Source: Tetranychus cinnabarinus (taxonomy: Eukaryota > Arthropoda > Arachnida > Trombidiformes > Tetranychidae). Taken from it: a stretch of 64,000 bases of DNA. Made by a program: the position numbers and the translations under genes. The stretch covers positions 3,658,001-3,722,000 of the forward strand of contig WHVY01000005.1 in assembly GCA_022266195.1 (NCBI GenBank). The letters are read 5' to 3'. The first letter of the stretch is position 1. Every line of letters begins with the position of its first letter. Shown in pieces: positions 1-10,359 of this stretch. The notes beneath the pieces are model-generated. The model was not told the origin of the DNA. It made no database searches and was given only the letters and a program-made list of their open reading frames with translations.

Positions 1-666
1 CTTTCAATATCATTTCAGCTGTGATATCTGTTTCTGGTTTCTCAATTTTACAAGAAAAATTCGGTCCTTTTTTCACTTGATATCGAGAGAAAGGAATCTC
101 AGAGATTAGTTTTCTTTTCTTGAGATCAGCTTTGACGGAATCCGGAATCTGCCATAGAAAGAAATCAATCAATTAGTGGATAAAGCTTTTTCGATGAATC
201 GCTGAATGCTTACTTCGTTAAGTTTACCCTCATTGATAGCCAATAGGTATGTTTTAACCTTATCATCAATCTGCTTAACCTTCCTTTGAACATATTGTTT
301 ACCTTCTTTCTTCGTCAAGGCTACCCATTTCAATGCCAAAGCTTTACTGAGGCCTACTTTACCAGTATTTTTGTCCAATTTGTTCATTAACAATGTCATC
401 TCGATGCCATCATCATCATCCGGAGTATTGAACCAAACTAAAGCTTCATGGGAGCCTTTCTCAGTAATCATCTGTCCTTCTTCTGTTAGCTGCCATTTTG
501 TCTCTTTGATAATTGTAGTTTCAATGAAACCAGGAATATTTTCAAAGCTTTTGAGCACACCAACAATATGTTGATGATTAACGCCCAGCTTGGCAGCTAA
601 TCCTAGCGAGTCACACACATCAACATTATTGAGATCTTCAATTAAATTCTCTTGCAAATTTTCCAT
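1..666 (-). CDS. FARSA: Phenylalanyl-tRNA synthetase alpha subunit, N-terminal part (runs off the window)
   Basis: Alpha subunit of cytosolic phenylalanyl-tRNA synthetase, which charges tRNA-Phe as an alpha2beta2 enzyme. The start codon is at 666-664. Exon 1 (666-214, 151 codons) carries the N-terminal winged-helix region used for tRNA binding, including the family pattern EGSHEA-like 'KGSHEALVWF' and 'GKVGLSKALALKW'. A 65-bp intron (213-149) has a GTAAGC donor and a GGCAG acceptor. Exon 2 starts at 148 in phase 0 with 'IPDSVKADLKKRKL', continues through 'YQVKKGPNFS' and 'KPETDITAEMI', and leaves the window at position 1. These match the equivalent stretch of animal FARSA in order and spacing. 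The catalytic class II core lies outside the window. Reading exon 1 straight through instead gives a stop at 169-171, which is intronic. Confidence 0.93.
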
Positions 667-1119
667 CTATGAATCACAGTGGCTGGTACGATTGAGAGAG
701 AATAAATTATAAACACTTCCCAATTGATAAAATCACTTATAATCACAAATAAGAAGAAATTAAATTGCAAGATAAATTAAATATAAAAAAACAATTTACT
801 AATCAAATCAATGAGCTAGCACATAAAACTCCACCTCATAGCTTTACATTACATACGGTAACTTCAATGATAGCGCCATCTTATGTAGAATGTTGACACA
901 AAAATTAACATTTTCAAATGCAATTGACTTTAAATAGTCATATGATTACATTTATGTCATCATGATCAAATGTTATCGAAATATTACCAACGCATTCTGA
1001 TTTTAATTTCAAATGCTAGCATTTAATGTATACATTTGTTGTCTCATCGAAGCATAATTAATTTGATCAGAAAAAATGCGTCAAATTCACGTTTAATAAT
1101 GAAAAAAAAAGATAATGGA
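667..1119. other. Intergenic: PheRS alpha promoter side and ZFAND 3' UTR
   Basis: This 453-bp AT-rich gap separates the start of the PheRS alpha gene from the stop of the upstream ZFAND-type gene on the same strand. It should hold the 3' UTR of one and the 5' UTR/promoter of the other. No clear TATA box, tRNA or extra coding exon was seen. Confidence 0.5.
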
Positions 1120-1648
1120 TTAAATTTTTTGAATTTTTTCTCCAACCACTTGTGGATTATTTTTGCGAATTTCCTCGGCTCCGTGTTCCTTGTAGTTAAA
1201 ACTACAGCTATGTTCGTTAGCATAACGATGAATTGAACAAAATATTCCTCCACAACGACATGGAAAACCTTGTAACAAATAATGTTTCATTGAAGAAGGG
1301 AAACATCAATAAGTAAGCAGCAAAATAAAGCACAATAAATTATCCAAATTGGTCACAATTGGTGGTTAAAGATAAGCACAAAGGTTAGCCAAAGCATAAA
1401 ACCAAAACAAAAGAATAAAAAAGGTTGATTAGTTACATGAAAAATAGATAGAAATCACAAGAACAATTAGAAGGAGATTTTTGCTTTTTTTGAATAAACA
1501 TACCTATGACTCCTACACTAATTTTACATTGAGTACATCGGGTCTTTTTTTTCTTGGGTAATTTTGGTAAATCTGTTACAGGTTTTTCAGTAGTATGAGC
1601 TTCTGGCTGGGTGGAGGTCATCAAACTAGCCATAATAGTATATATTAT
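1120..1648 (-). CDS. AN1-type zinc finger protein (ZFAND5/6 family), C-terminal exons
   Basis: Two minus-strand exons encode the C-terminal half of an A20/AN1 zinc-finger protein, a family linked to ubiquitin binding and proteasome or stress responses. Exon 1648(or 1633)-1504 gives a linker and 'KKKKTRCTQCKISVGVI'. A 235-bp intron (1503-1269, donor GTATGT, acceptor AAG) splits a glycine codon. Exon 1268-1120 continues with 'GFPCRCGGIFCSIHRYAN', then 'EHSCSFNYKEHGAEEIRK' and ends 'VVGEKIQKI' before TAA. All AN1 ligands are present: CxxC, CxC, C, H, H and HxC. The ATG at 1633 would give only 92 residues. An in-frame acceptor (AG at 1650-1649) lies five codons upstream, so an A20-containing exon probably lies further 5', but I could not locate it. 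Confidence is high for the AN1 domain and low for the 5' end. Confidence 0.85.
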
Positions 1649-3729
1649 CTACACAACACGGTATGAAAAAAATTGGAAGGTGCTAAATGGTGAATCTTAT
1701 TGTCAAAATGTTTCAAGAATTGCAATTCATCAGCATCGCTGAACAAAACAGAATCATTCTCAACCAACTCCTCCTTGCAGTACGCTAGTCTCCACCTTGC
1801 GGACAAACTAAAAAGCAACCTCTAATGAAATGTTTCAAACGCCATCTAATGATTGATTTTAAACAAAAGTTGCTAATAAATAAGCTTTTTAATTAAAGCT
1901 ATTTAACTAAAGCTCATTTAGAAATGTGAATTATCGCCAAATAAAGTCCAGTGAAGGTCTAACCAATGTGCAAGAGTGTCCAGTCCATACAAAGTGTAAC
2001 CATTTTCAGGTGTAACCCATGTTTAGGTGAAAAAAAAGAGGAAGAAAAAGACAAAGAAAATGGAGGATGAATGGATGAAGATGATAGAGAAGATGATAGA
2101 GAAGATGATAAAGAAAGAGATTGAAATCTTTAGTTAAACAAAGAAGAAGAAAGAAAGAAAAGGAAGACAAAAAGAAGAAGGATGATGATGAAGAAATGGT
2201 AAATAAAAATGAACACCAGTTTGATGATGAATCCAATGATAATCTTTGATCACTTTGAGATCTGATATGACCATCTATCGATTGTATTACCATATAATTG
2301 TATAAATAAACATGAGTTAATTAGCAAATATATCATCATTTAATAGTCATCAATGACGGAATCAAATTATAAGCTAAAAGCCAAGCACAAAAGCCAAATA
2401 CAACGTGAAGCAAAACCCAAAGTTGGCACAAAGAAACAGCTTAAATTGTTAAAATGACTGACAAGTGTCTTTTTATCAACACAGTAGAGTGTATTTAAAG
2501 TGTGTATACTAATTGTAATACAATTGATGGACGGATTATTTAAGCCTGCATTTAATGGCCTTTTAATGTTTACCATTAATCAGTTTGGGTTGGACAATTG
2601 ACTGATGACAGTACCAAATAAAGCGAAAAGTTTATTTTCCTTTTTCCTGATCCTTCGCCTTCTTCCTTACCTTGTCAATAGGCTTTTAATGTTATCCCAA
2701 AATGATCAATAAATTAGCTAAGCCTGAGGTTAAAGTTTAATTGAAATGAAAACAAAATTTAATCTGAGGTCGGGTATTCCCAATATTCAGGCATGTTACA
2801 CCATGCTAGGACTTGAATATTGTCTTGGAACATCTTCACTCAATTTTCCAGTCAATTTGTATTACTTTCATTTACCTTACAGCCGTTAACAGTTTGGATT
2901 AATTAGGAATCAATCCTCAGGCTCGATTACAAATATTCACTTTTTGTATTCATATTTGAATGTAAATGTATGCTGATTAAAAATGACACGTTATCAGGTT
3001 TTAACCATTGAACTACATCATAAAATTAAAATTAACGCATTTAACTAATTATCTTTCAACCATTTACAATCCCATTTTGGGTCTTGAATTGTCTTCCTGA
3101 CTTGCGTTTCAACACACAAATTATACATCAATATTAATGGATAAAATTTATAATGATTGTTCCCTGAAAGGATTGAACATGAAAAGGGTTTCAAACAATT
3201 TATCCTTTGCAATTATTGAACAATTAAGCTTGAAATCTAATTTTCGCCTTTACCTTTACCTTGTACTGATTTGCTTGGTTCAAGTCAATTGGGTTAAGAG
3301 CTTTGGTTTCTTTATAACTTTCACCAACTTCAAATGTTCCTGAAGAAGCAAATATTGATCATTTTTCAAGGGATTTTTTAATTATCTTGATTTAATCAGC
3401 TTTTAATTTGACCATTTTAACATTGAACTTTGTTTCAATATCTCAAAGTGTCTAAAAATAGCTGTAAACATAACATAAAGCAAAGATAGCAATAGCATAA
3501 TGTGACGCACTCAAGTCTTGGTCATAATTGTTACCATTGTGATTTTACCCTTTTTTAATCATCAGTTGTGTAATTGTCTGTAAAAAAGCTCCATCTACTG
3601 TTAATTAATCATTGTTAGTTTAATTTTCAGTGTAAATTTAATAAAACCAACGCCATCTTGCTGATTTTTCCTGGAAGCTTAACCCACATTTTTATGTTTT
3701 AATCAAGGTTTTAAAGTAAATCATTTCCA
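1649..3729. other. Non-coding stretch with GA-rich low complexity
   Basis: No supported gene. About 2030-2220 is a purine-rich low-complexity tract on the plus strand (GAAGA, AGAAAG and GATGAT runs), and the minus-strand open frame across it is only the Ser/Phe-rich shadow of that tract. The rest is AT-rich with no recognisable domain. It may contain the missing 5' exons of the ZFAND-type gene and upstream exons of the EGF pseudogene. Confidence 0.4.
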
Positions 3730-5330
3730 TGTTCATGTCCAATTGGACAACAATTTATCAGTGTTGTATCGATATCGATGAATGTGCAACATGGTCCTGA
3801 AGTTTGTCCAGTAAATTCAATTTGTGTGAACAAGCAAGGATCGTTTGATTGTATCTGCCGTTACCGTGAATCGACATATTCAAAAGGCTGTCACGATATT
3901 GATGGATGTGAAGAGACTTGAGGGTTTGTCAACTTAAATGCATCAACACTCAAGGCTCATTTATTTGCTCTTGTCCACTTGGTACGTCCAACAGTGATTT
4001 TAAATTAAATCTTGTGACCATTTTTTTTTAAAATTGACTAATAACTTTCTCTCCTTTTTTTCTGACTTTAAGGTTACAAATCAGCTGGCGATGAAAAGAC
4101 ATGCATTGATATTGATGAGTGCGCTGAAAACATTGCCAATTTGGCACTCTTCTGTGAAGGTTGATGTAATAATACTGAAGGTTCATACGTTTGTTCATGT
4201 TCAGAAGAATTTCAAGTTCGAGATAATAGATTCTGTGATGATATCAATGAGTGCGAACGCAATAAACCTTGTGGGGAATCAATTTGTTTAAATACAATTG
4301 GAGGTTACAAATGTTTCAATCAAGACTGTCCAGAAGGTTTCATCAGAGATACAGCTCATACTCAGTGAGTATTTCATTGTGAAAATGAACTTTAAACAAA
4401 CTTGAAGGAAATTATTCAAAATCAAATGGCTATATGGTTATAAAATTATAATTTATTTCAACCATCATGTTGACTAACTAAACTGTTTGGTAAATTTCAT
4501 CAAAGACATTATTCAATACATTTACTCATCATTGGCAAATGTTAATTATTTAAATAATTTTATTAATAACACTTGTAAGATTATTCCTAGCCTTGAGCTA
4601 CTTTCCCCAGAACATATTCAATCTTAGAAAATTAATAACCATTTATTGATCTCCACTCATCGATTACCATTGCCATTAACAGTTTATCTGATTCCCTTTA
4701 TCCCAATTGCTCTATTTCAATTTATAAATAGACCTTGAGTATTGGTTGATTAGTTTGAACAATTTCTTTCAAGCATTTTCCTCATTACCAATTTTTTTCA
4801 ATGCTGCCATTAAACTATTCTTTCTCTCTCTAATAGTAAATTTTACAATTTCAATTGTTTCAATGTGACTAATTAAATTTGTTTTTTGCACTATTTTATC
4901 CCACCATTCAGAAGCCACGGAAAGCCATTCAATGTGTTGGTGATCAGTGCTACGAGATTTACAAGAAAAGTTAACTTGTTCTTATATTTCATTTCCTACT
5001 GAGGTCTTGATTCCGTCTTCTGGTAAACTGGCTTTATTCACGACTAGAGGACCCCTTTTACCAGGACCAGAAGTGTTGTTCAAATTGAATGTAACATCGA
5101 TTGAAGCTGATGGTTAAACTCAGCCTGCTGTGTGAGACGATTTTCATAATAGCATCAGCTTATAATGAAGCCATAATCTCTTTGATTAAAGCTCTTTAAG
5201 ATGAGCAACTGGCTGAATTGGAGCTTGATTTAGAGCTTTGTCAATGTGATCTGCCTTCAGGAACCACCAAAATTATACTTATGTTACACATTTCAAGCAT
5301 CCATTGCAGAAGTCCCGACGAATGAAGCTA
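3730..5330 (+). pseudogene. Decayed fibulin-like gene: calcium-binding EGF modules and C-terminal module
   Basis: Remains of an extracellular-matrix gene of the fibulin type. Around 3730-3990 two EGF modules can be read only by changing frame: 'CPVNSICVNKQGSFDCIC' and 'CINTQGSFICSCP'. A probable retained intron (GTACGT donor at about 3981, acceptor before 4073) separates them from 'GYKSAGDEKTCIDIDECA', which has a stop within 'EG*CNNTEGSYVCSC', followed by 'DDINECERNKPCGESIC', 'GGYKCFNQDCPEGFIRD' and a GTGAGT donor at about 4364. Further on, 4912-5330 has 'IQCVGDQCYEIYKK', 'LALFTTRGPLLPGPEVLFKL' and 'LAELELDLELCQCD' in shifted frames with stops, resembling the fibulin C-terminal module. Several independent stops and frameshifts plus retained introns mark an unprocessed pseudogene. 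EGF identity is certain; assignment to fibulin, rather than fibrillin or hemicentin, is probable. Confidence 0.75.
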
Positions 5331-5755
5331 AAATCAAATGATATAAGGAAATAACCATAGAATTGATAAATTTTTCAAAAAAAATGTAAAAAAAGTCAGA
5401 CCATAAAGTCAAATTATTTGGCTTTGAAAGTCAAATCAATAATTCTAGTTCCGTTTATCATGGAAAGCAAAAAATATTGCTTGAAATAATTAAAATCAAC
5501 AGGATGGCATTATTTTATCACAAATTAAATGATTTCACTTCAAGAGTTGAAAGTCGCATGTTTGAAAACACAATTTAAACAATATTGACTATAAATGTAA
5601 TTCTTATTTTTATACCACTTTTTTATAGGAGATCCTTTGTTCAAAGCAATTGCTTATTGCATTAATACATCAACAGCATTAATACTGCACTTATACAGCA
5701 TTGAATGTTAATAAATTAGTTTATTTGAAGATAAGAGAAAAAAAGTAAAAAATTA

Positions 5756-8605
5756 TCAATTACTCAAACTGATTGTTACAATCTTATCACCACATTTAAC
5801 TTCAACCGTCATTTTACAATCATCTGTTTTCATTTTTTTTTGTTCAGAAACTTGCTTAAGAGCAACACTTTCTTTCACATCAGCAGCAACATCTTTTGAT
5901 TCACAAGAAACAGCAGCATTTGATTCAGAAAAGGCTTCTGATGATGACCTTTTCATTGGTGGATCTAGACATTTTGAAGTAGATTGATCGGAGGCTTCAT
6001 CATTTCTCAAATATGCTTCAATAGCATTGCTTTTGTGACCGGTACGTTTTCTTATGGTTGAAACATCAAAGCCAGAATTAAGTAATTTTGTCGCATTAGT
6101 TGCCCTGAGCCCATGGTTCGATATATTACGGTTCGATATATCGATTCCAGCTTCAATGTATATAGATTTCAGCATATCAATTAAAGTGTTGACACCGACA
6201 GGAGCACGAGAAAAAGCAATCTTATTTGCTGATTTAATTGCTCTTCGGTAAAAAGGACCTTCGCTTTCTGGTAAATTTGACAAATATTTTTTCATGATTT
6301 TAACATACGATTTTTCATTACACGGATCATCAAAATGCTTAATAGCATCTTTCCGCATTTGATCAAACACAACATTTCCTTGTTCATTTTTACGTAAAAT
6401 TGGCCAAAACTCAATATAATCAACTCCAGCAGAATTTGTTTTCAATTTAAATTGCTCGATTCTTAACTTTCTATGCTCCTCTCGCCCACGTAAGGCAAAT
6501 GCTTTGCCAGTATAGAAGAAAACAGCTTTTAGTAAGCCTTCTGAAGTTTCTAAATCAAAAACTCCAGAAGACCAGAATACTTCTTCATCTTCAGTGGAAA
6601 CAATATCAGCTCTTTTAACAGCTAATCCATGTCCCTGTTTTTTTAGCTCTTTCATTCTGGACTCTAAAACCTTAAAAATGAATAGTTGAAGAAATTTTAA
6701 AGCGAATTAAAAAAATTCAGAATTTTTTGTATCAGAAATTAGCCTCAACAAGGCAAATTTCATAGAGTTAAGTTTTTTCATGAATTTCTTTTAATGAATT
6801 CAGCTTCATCTCATCAATTGCATCTCATTGATACTAAATTTATTATTTTAGAGTAAAAAATAACAGAGATATTAACGCTTTGCCTGGGACTTTCGATCAC
6901 TGAAAAGTCCCAGGCAAAGTCGCTGTTGTAACTCAACCAACCAATGGATTGTCAAGTTCATTGTCTCAATCAGTTTCTATTTGTCTAATCTAACTATCAA
7001 AAGCGTTAGTTACAAGAAAAAAAATGAAACATAAATTTTGACTCTTCGAGTGAGCTTTTCTCAACAAATTTTTGGTGAAATTTGAATATAATGAGATGAG
7101 ATGATGAGATGACGGAGATGAATGTGATGTTAATGATGTTGAGGTAGAAGAGGAAGCAAGGTTACATTAATTATTTTTTCCATCACTTTTACTCGCCTTT
7201 AATCTAAAAAACTAGAATCATCAATATTTGCCTCAACAAGGCAAATTTCATAGAGTTAAGTTTTTTCATGAATTTCTTTTAATGAATTCAGCTTCATCTC
7301 ATCAATTGCATCTCATTGATACTAAATTTATTATTTTAGAGTAAAAAATAACAGAGATATTAACGCTTTGCCTGGGACTTTCGATCACTGAAAAGTCCCA
7401 GGCAAAGTCACTGTTGTAACTCAACCAACCAATGGATTGTCAAGTTCATTGTCTCAATCAGTTTCTATTTGTCTAATCTAACTATCAAAAGCGTTAGTTA
7501 CAAGAAAAAAAATGAAACATAAATTTTGACTCTTCGAGTGAGCTTTTCACAACAAATTTTTGGTGAAATTTGAATATAATGAGATGAGATGATGAGATGA
7601 CGGAGATGAATGTGATGTTAATGATGTTGAGGTAGAAGAGGAAGCAAGGTTACATTAATTATTTTTTCCATTACTTTTACTCGCCTTTAATCTAAAAAAC
7701 TAGAATCATCAATATTTGCCTCAACAAGGCAAATTTCATAGAGTTAAGTTTTTTCATGAATTTCTTTTAATGAATTCAGCTTCATCTCATCAATTGCATC
7801 TCATTGATACTAAATTTATTATTTTAGAGTAAAAAATAACAGAGATATTAACGCTTTGCCTGGGACTTTCGATCACTGAAAAGTCCCAGGCAAAGTCACT
7901 GTTGTAACTCAACCAACCAATGGATTGTCAAGTTCATTGTCTCAATCAGTTTCTATTTGTCTAATCTAACTATCAAAAGCGTTAGTTACAAGAAAAAAAA
8001 TGAAACATAAATTTTGACGCTTCGAGTGAGCTTTTCTCAACAAATTTTTGGTGAAAATTTTAATATAATGAGATGAGATGATGAGATGACGGAGATGAAT
8101 GTGATGTTAATGATGTTGAGGTAGAAGAGGAAGTGAAGGTGATGATTAAATCATGAAATACCTTATAAAGCTTTGATTTTTTGTCAAGAAAACTTGGACC
8201 TTCATAACAGCAGTTATCACGTAGATGTCGGTAGATACTGGCAATGATCTGTTTAACTGTATTTGGTGAATAATTATGACCTTCTTTGTTTCTTACTTCC
8301 ATTATAAAATAAGGTAACCAATACTCCATTTTAGTAAAATTGATAAAACAGCTGACTTCTGGTACAGGGTGATTTTCATTGGGTGCTAATGACGCTTGGT
8401 GATTTTTTAATGTTGCCCAATCATTCCAAATTTTTATCGCCCAAGCCTCTTGTTTGCTGGTATTTTTGGGCTTAGCATTTTGCACGAGTTGCTGAAGCTC
8501 CTGTTCATCAGTCTTGTGGTTGAAACGATCATTTAATATATCACACTCATTTAATTGAGACAAATAAACATCCACAGTTGGATCAACTAAATTTTCTTCT
8601 TCCAT
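5756..8605 (-). CDS. Tyrosine recombinase of the DUF3504/Crypton type (copy A)
   Basis: Predicted 453-residue site-specific recombinase. Exon 1 is 8605-8162 (residues 1-148), the intron 8161-6671 (1491 bp, donor GTATTT, acceptor AAG), and exon 2 6670-5756. Splicing is in phase 0 and joins '...SKLYK' to 'VLESRMKELKKQGHG', which restores the usual DUF3504 reading. Residues about 37-135 form the alpha-helical core-binding (SAM-like) domain. The catalytic domain has Arg209 in 'FALRGREEHRKL', His334 and Arg337 in 'NHGLRATNATKLL', His360 in 'RTGHKS', and Tyr368 in 'AIEAYLR', the expected nucleophile. A Ser/Lys/Glu-rich tail of about 80 residues ends in 'KCGDKIVTISLSN'. DUF3504 domains in animal ZMYM, QRICH1 and KIAA1958 proteins are known Crypton derivatives. 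The frame is intact. Ending exon 1 at its own stop (8060) would give a protein lacking the catalytic domain. Confidence 0.88.
6742..8133. repeat. Tandem array of 488-bp units inside the recombinase intron (copy A, 2.85 units)
   Basis: Units begin at 6742, 7230 and 7718; the last one breaks off at 8133, 28 bases inside the intron from exon 1. Units are nearly identical, differing at a few positions (AGTCGCTG/AGTCACTG, CTCAAC/CACAAC, GACTCTT/GACGCTT, CATCAC/CATTAC). Each contains a perfect inverted repeat, CTTTGCCTGGGACTTT, a 10-base spacer and its complement (6878-6919, 7366-7407, 7854-7895). Each unit also has a smaller ATTTGCCT/AGGCAAAT-type stem near its start and a GAGATGA-rich stretch. 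Confidence 0.95.
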
Positions 8606-8784
8606 GAAAACAATTGAAAAACACTCAAAGACACAGACAATTGCAAGGTTGAAGCAACAACAAACATTAAAAAGAGGAAAAAATTTAAATTTGAAATCAG
8701 CAAAGTCATTGCTTTTATTATATCATTTTTAAATCATTTAAACCTTATCTTAGATTTAATCTTATCGCGCCAAGATTAAAAGTG

Positions 8785-8891
8785 GTATAAGTTTGTTAGA
8801 TCACGTTATCTCGGGCATTCATTGATAAGACTCTCGGCTTCGCCTCGAGTCTTAACAACGAATACCCTCGCTGCAGTGATCTAACTTATAC
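8785..8891 (+). repeat. 107-bp terminal hairpin of copy A
   Basis: Imperfect long hairpin beginning GTATAAG and ending CTTATAC. Matching segments from outside inward: GTATAAG/CTTATAC, TTAGATCAC/GTGATCTAA, GGGcATTC/GAATaCCC, TAAGACTC/GAGTCTTA, with GGC-TTC-GCC at the tip. It is more GC-rich than the surroundings. The same sequence follows copies B, C and D in the same orientation. It could be a recombinase binding or attachment structure, or a small separate inverted-repeat element. Confidence 0.9.
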
Positions 8892-8896
8892 TTATA

Positions 8897-10213
8897 ATTT
8901 TTCGCACTTATTGAGTTGTATTTTTCACTCATCCATGATCTTGAAATGAAAGACCATGAAAAGGCATCAAATAGCTATTTTTTCAACATTCAAAGTTGAA
9001 AAAATCAGAAACAAGGTTAAATGTTGCAATGAACAAATTATTTTGTTAATATCTTGCTACAATGATTATGATTGCTGAAATAAGAGACAAAAGCACAAAG
9101 CAATAAAATAAATTTATCTACTATTATAATTTGCATTTAAATACAAATTTTGCAAAATTCAATCATAATTGTAGAGATGATTTAATCGATTTATCAAAAT
9201 TGGTTTTACGAAGTTAAATGCTTGAAATAATAAAATTCAAACTCCATATAAAACAAAACACTAACGGATCACATAAATGATAAAATATTCATTATTCAAC
9301 TATTGAAATCAAAGTGAGTAAACAACAAAAAAGGCTGAACATAATATTGAGTGCCATTGTCAGTACCAATGTTTTTTTTGTTACTGATGACGGCGAAAAG
9401 ATTGAAACTTTGAAAGACGTTGTTAAACAATTATTAACAAGTCCATTTTTCATTGAAGGTGAATCAATGGTTGAGCTTTTTCAACAAGGTATAAACACTG
9501 ACTATGAAGCCGTTTACAAAATGACAGTCCGTGAATAGAGAATCCAATGTCAATAGGAACTCGAAAACATGGAACATGACAGTTTGTTAGAGATAGAAAA
9601 AAATATCTGAAGCTATGGGTAAACAATAACTGAAAATCAAAATCCATGAAACCATATCATCGAGCATTAGCAGCTTTCTTGATCAATCCAATAAATCACT
9701 CCGTTTGCAAGTTCCTTTGAATTGATTAACTATTAAGCTTTTGGCTTGTCACCTTTTTAGCCCATGGCTATGACTTTCAGATTTGACGTCAATTTTAAAC
9801 CATGTTAAAGCCATTGTTAAACGAAAACGCTTGATTCTCTAGATTAAACCAAATTCCCAATAAATTTTGCTATTATATTTATAAACTTATGATTGAGTGC
9901 TAAGAGATAAGTGATTACTTTGGATTACTTTATATGTGGACCACCACCAGAAAAGATCGAAGATTAAATTAAATTCTTATTTTATTATAAATTCCGTGCG
10001 ACTGTTTCATCGATTGTAACTTAATCATCACGATTATAGTTGATTAACCCATTAACCATTTAAAATCTTGTATAAAAATACTAACATAGATTGTATATTT
10101 AAAGTTTCAATGTATATTTTTGTACACTTTTGAATAATTTTACAATAAAACTTAAAAATTCAATGAAACACTTCAGATCTTATTTTGATACATTTCAAGT
10201 GTCTTATTTATAT
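8897..10213. other. Spacer between copies A and B
   Basis: About 1.3 kb of AT-rich host DNA. A 74-codon plus-strand open frame (about 9314-9538, no ATG at its start) reads 'FFVTDDGEKIETLKDVVKQL' and has fairly protein-like composition, but I do not recognise it. It may be a decayed exon. Nothing else is supported. Confidence 0.3.
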
Positions 10214-10359
10214 TTATACCACTTTTTTATAGGAGATCCTTTGTTCAAAGCAATTGCTTATTGCATTAATACATCAACAGCATTAATACTGCACTTATAC
10301 AGCATTGAATGTTAATAAATTAGTTTATTTGAAGATAAGAGAAAAAAAGTAAAAAATTA

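Larger units (their letters stand above)
5615..8891 (-). mobile_element. Crypton-like tyrosine recombinase element, copy A
   Basis: A complete 3277-bp element flanked by the 5-bp direct repeat TTATA (5610-5614 and 8892-8896). The coding body lies between 12-bp inverted repeats TATACCACTTTT (5611-5622) and AAAAGTGGTATA (8778-8789). A 107-bp hairpin (8785-8891) follows the right inverted repeat. It carries one gene, a DUF3504-type tyrosine recombinase, in two exons separated by a tandem-repeat intron. There is no transposase DDE motif, reverse transcriptase or long terminal repeat. Short core repeats plus a tyrosine recombinase are the hallmark of Cryptons, which move as excised circles. It sits about 280 bp downstream of the decayed fibulin-like gene. 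Confidence 0.85.

Noticed and set aside
1044..1253. 69-codon minus-strand frame
   Set aside because: It is a wrong-frame reading of the AN1 zinc-finger exon.
2006..2293. 95-codon minus-strand frame rich in Ser, Phe and Leu
   Set aside because: It is the complement of a GA/GAT-rich simple-sequence tract, with no domain or splice context.
6054..6251. 65-codon plus-strand frame repeated in all four elements
   Set aside because: It is the antisense shadow of the conserved recombinase catalytic exon; its repetition only reflects copy number.
6742..8133. Possible CRISPR-like array in the recombinase intron
   Set aside because: The units are 488 bp and identical throughout with no variable spacers, in a eukaryotic intron; this is a tandem duplication.
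9314..9538. 74-codon frame between copies A and B as a gene
   Set aside because: Starts with GTG, no ATG, no recognised domain, no clear splice partner; kept only as a possible decayed exon.
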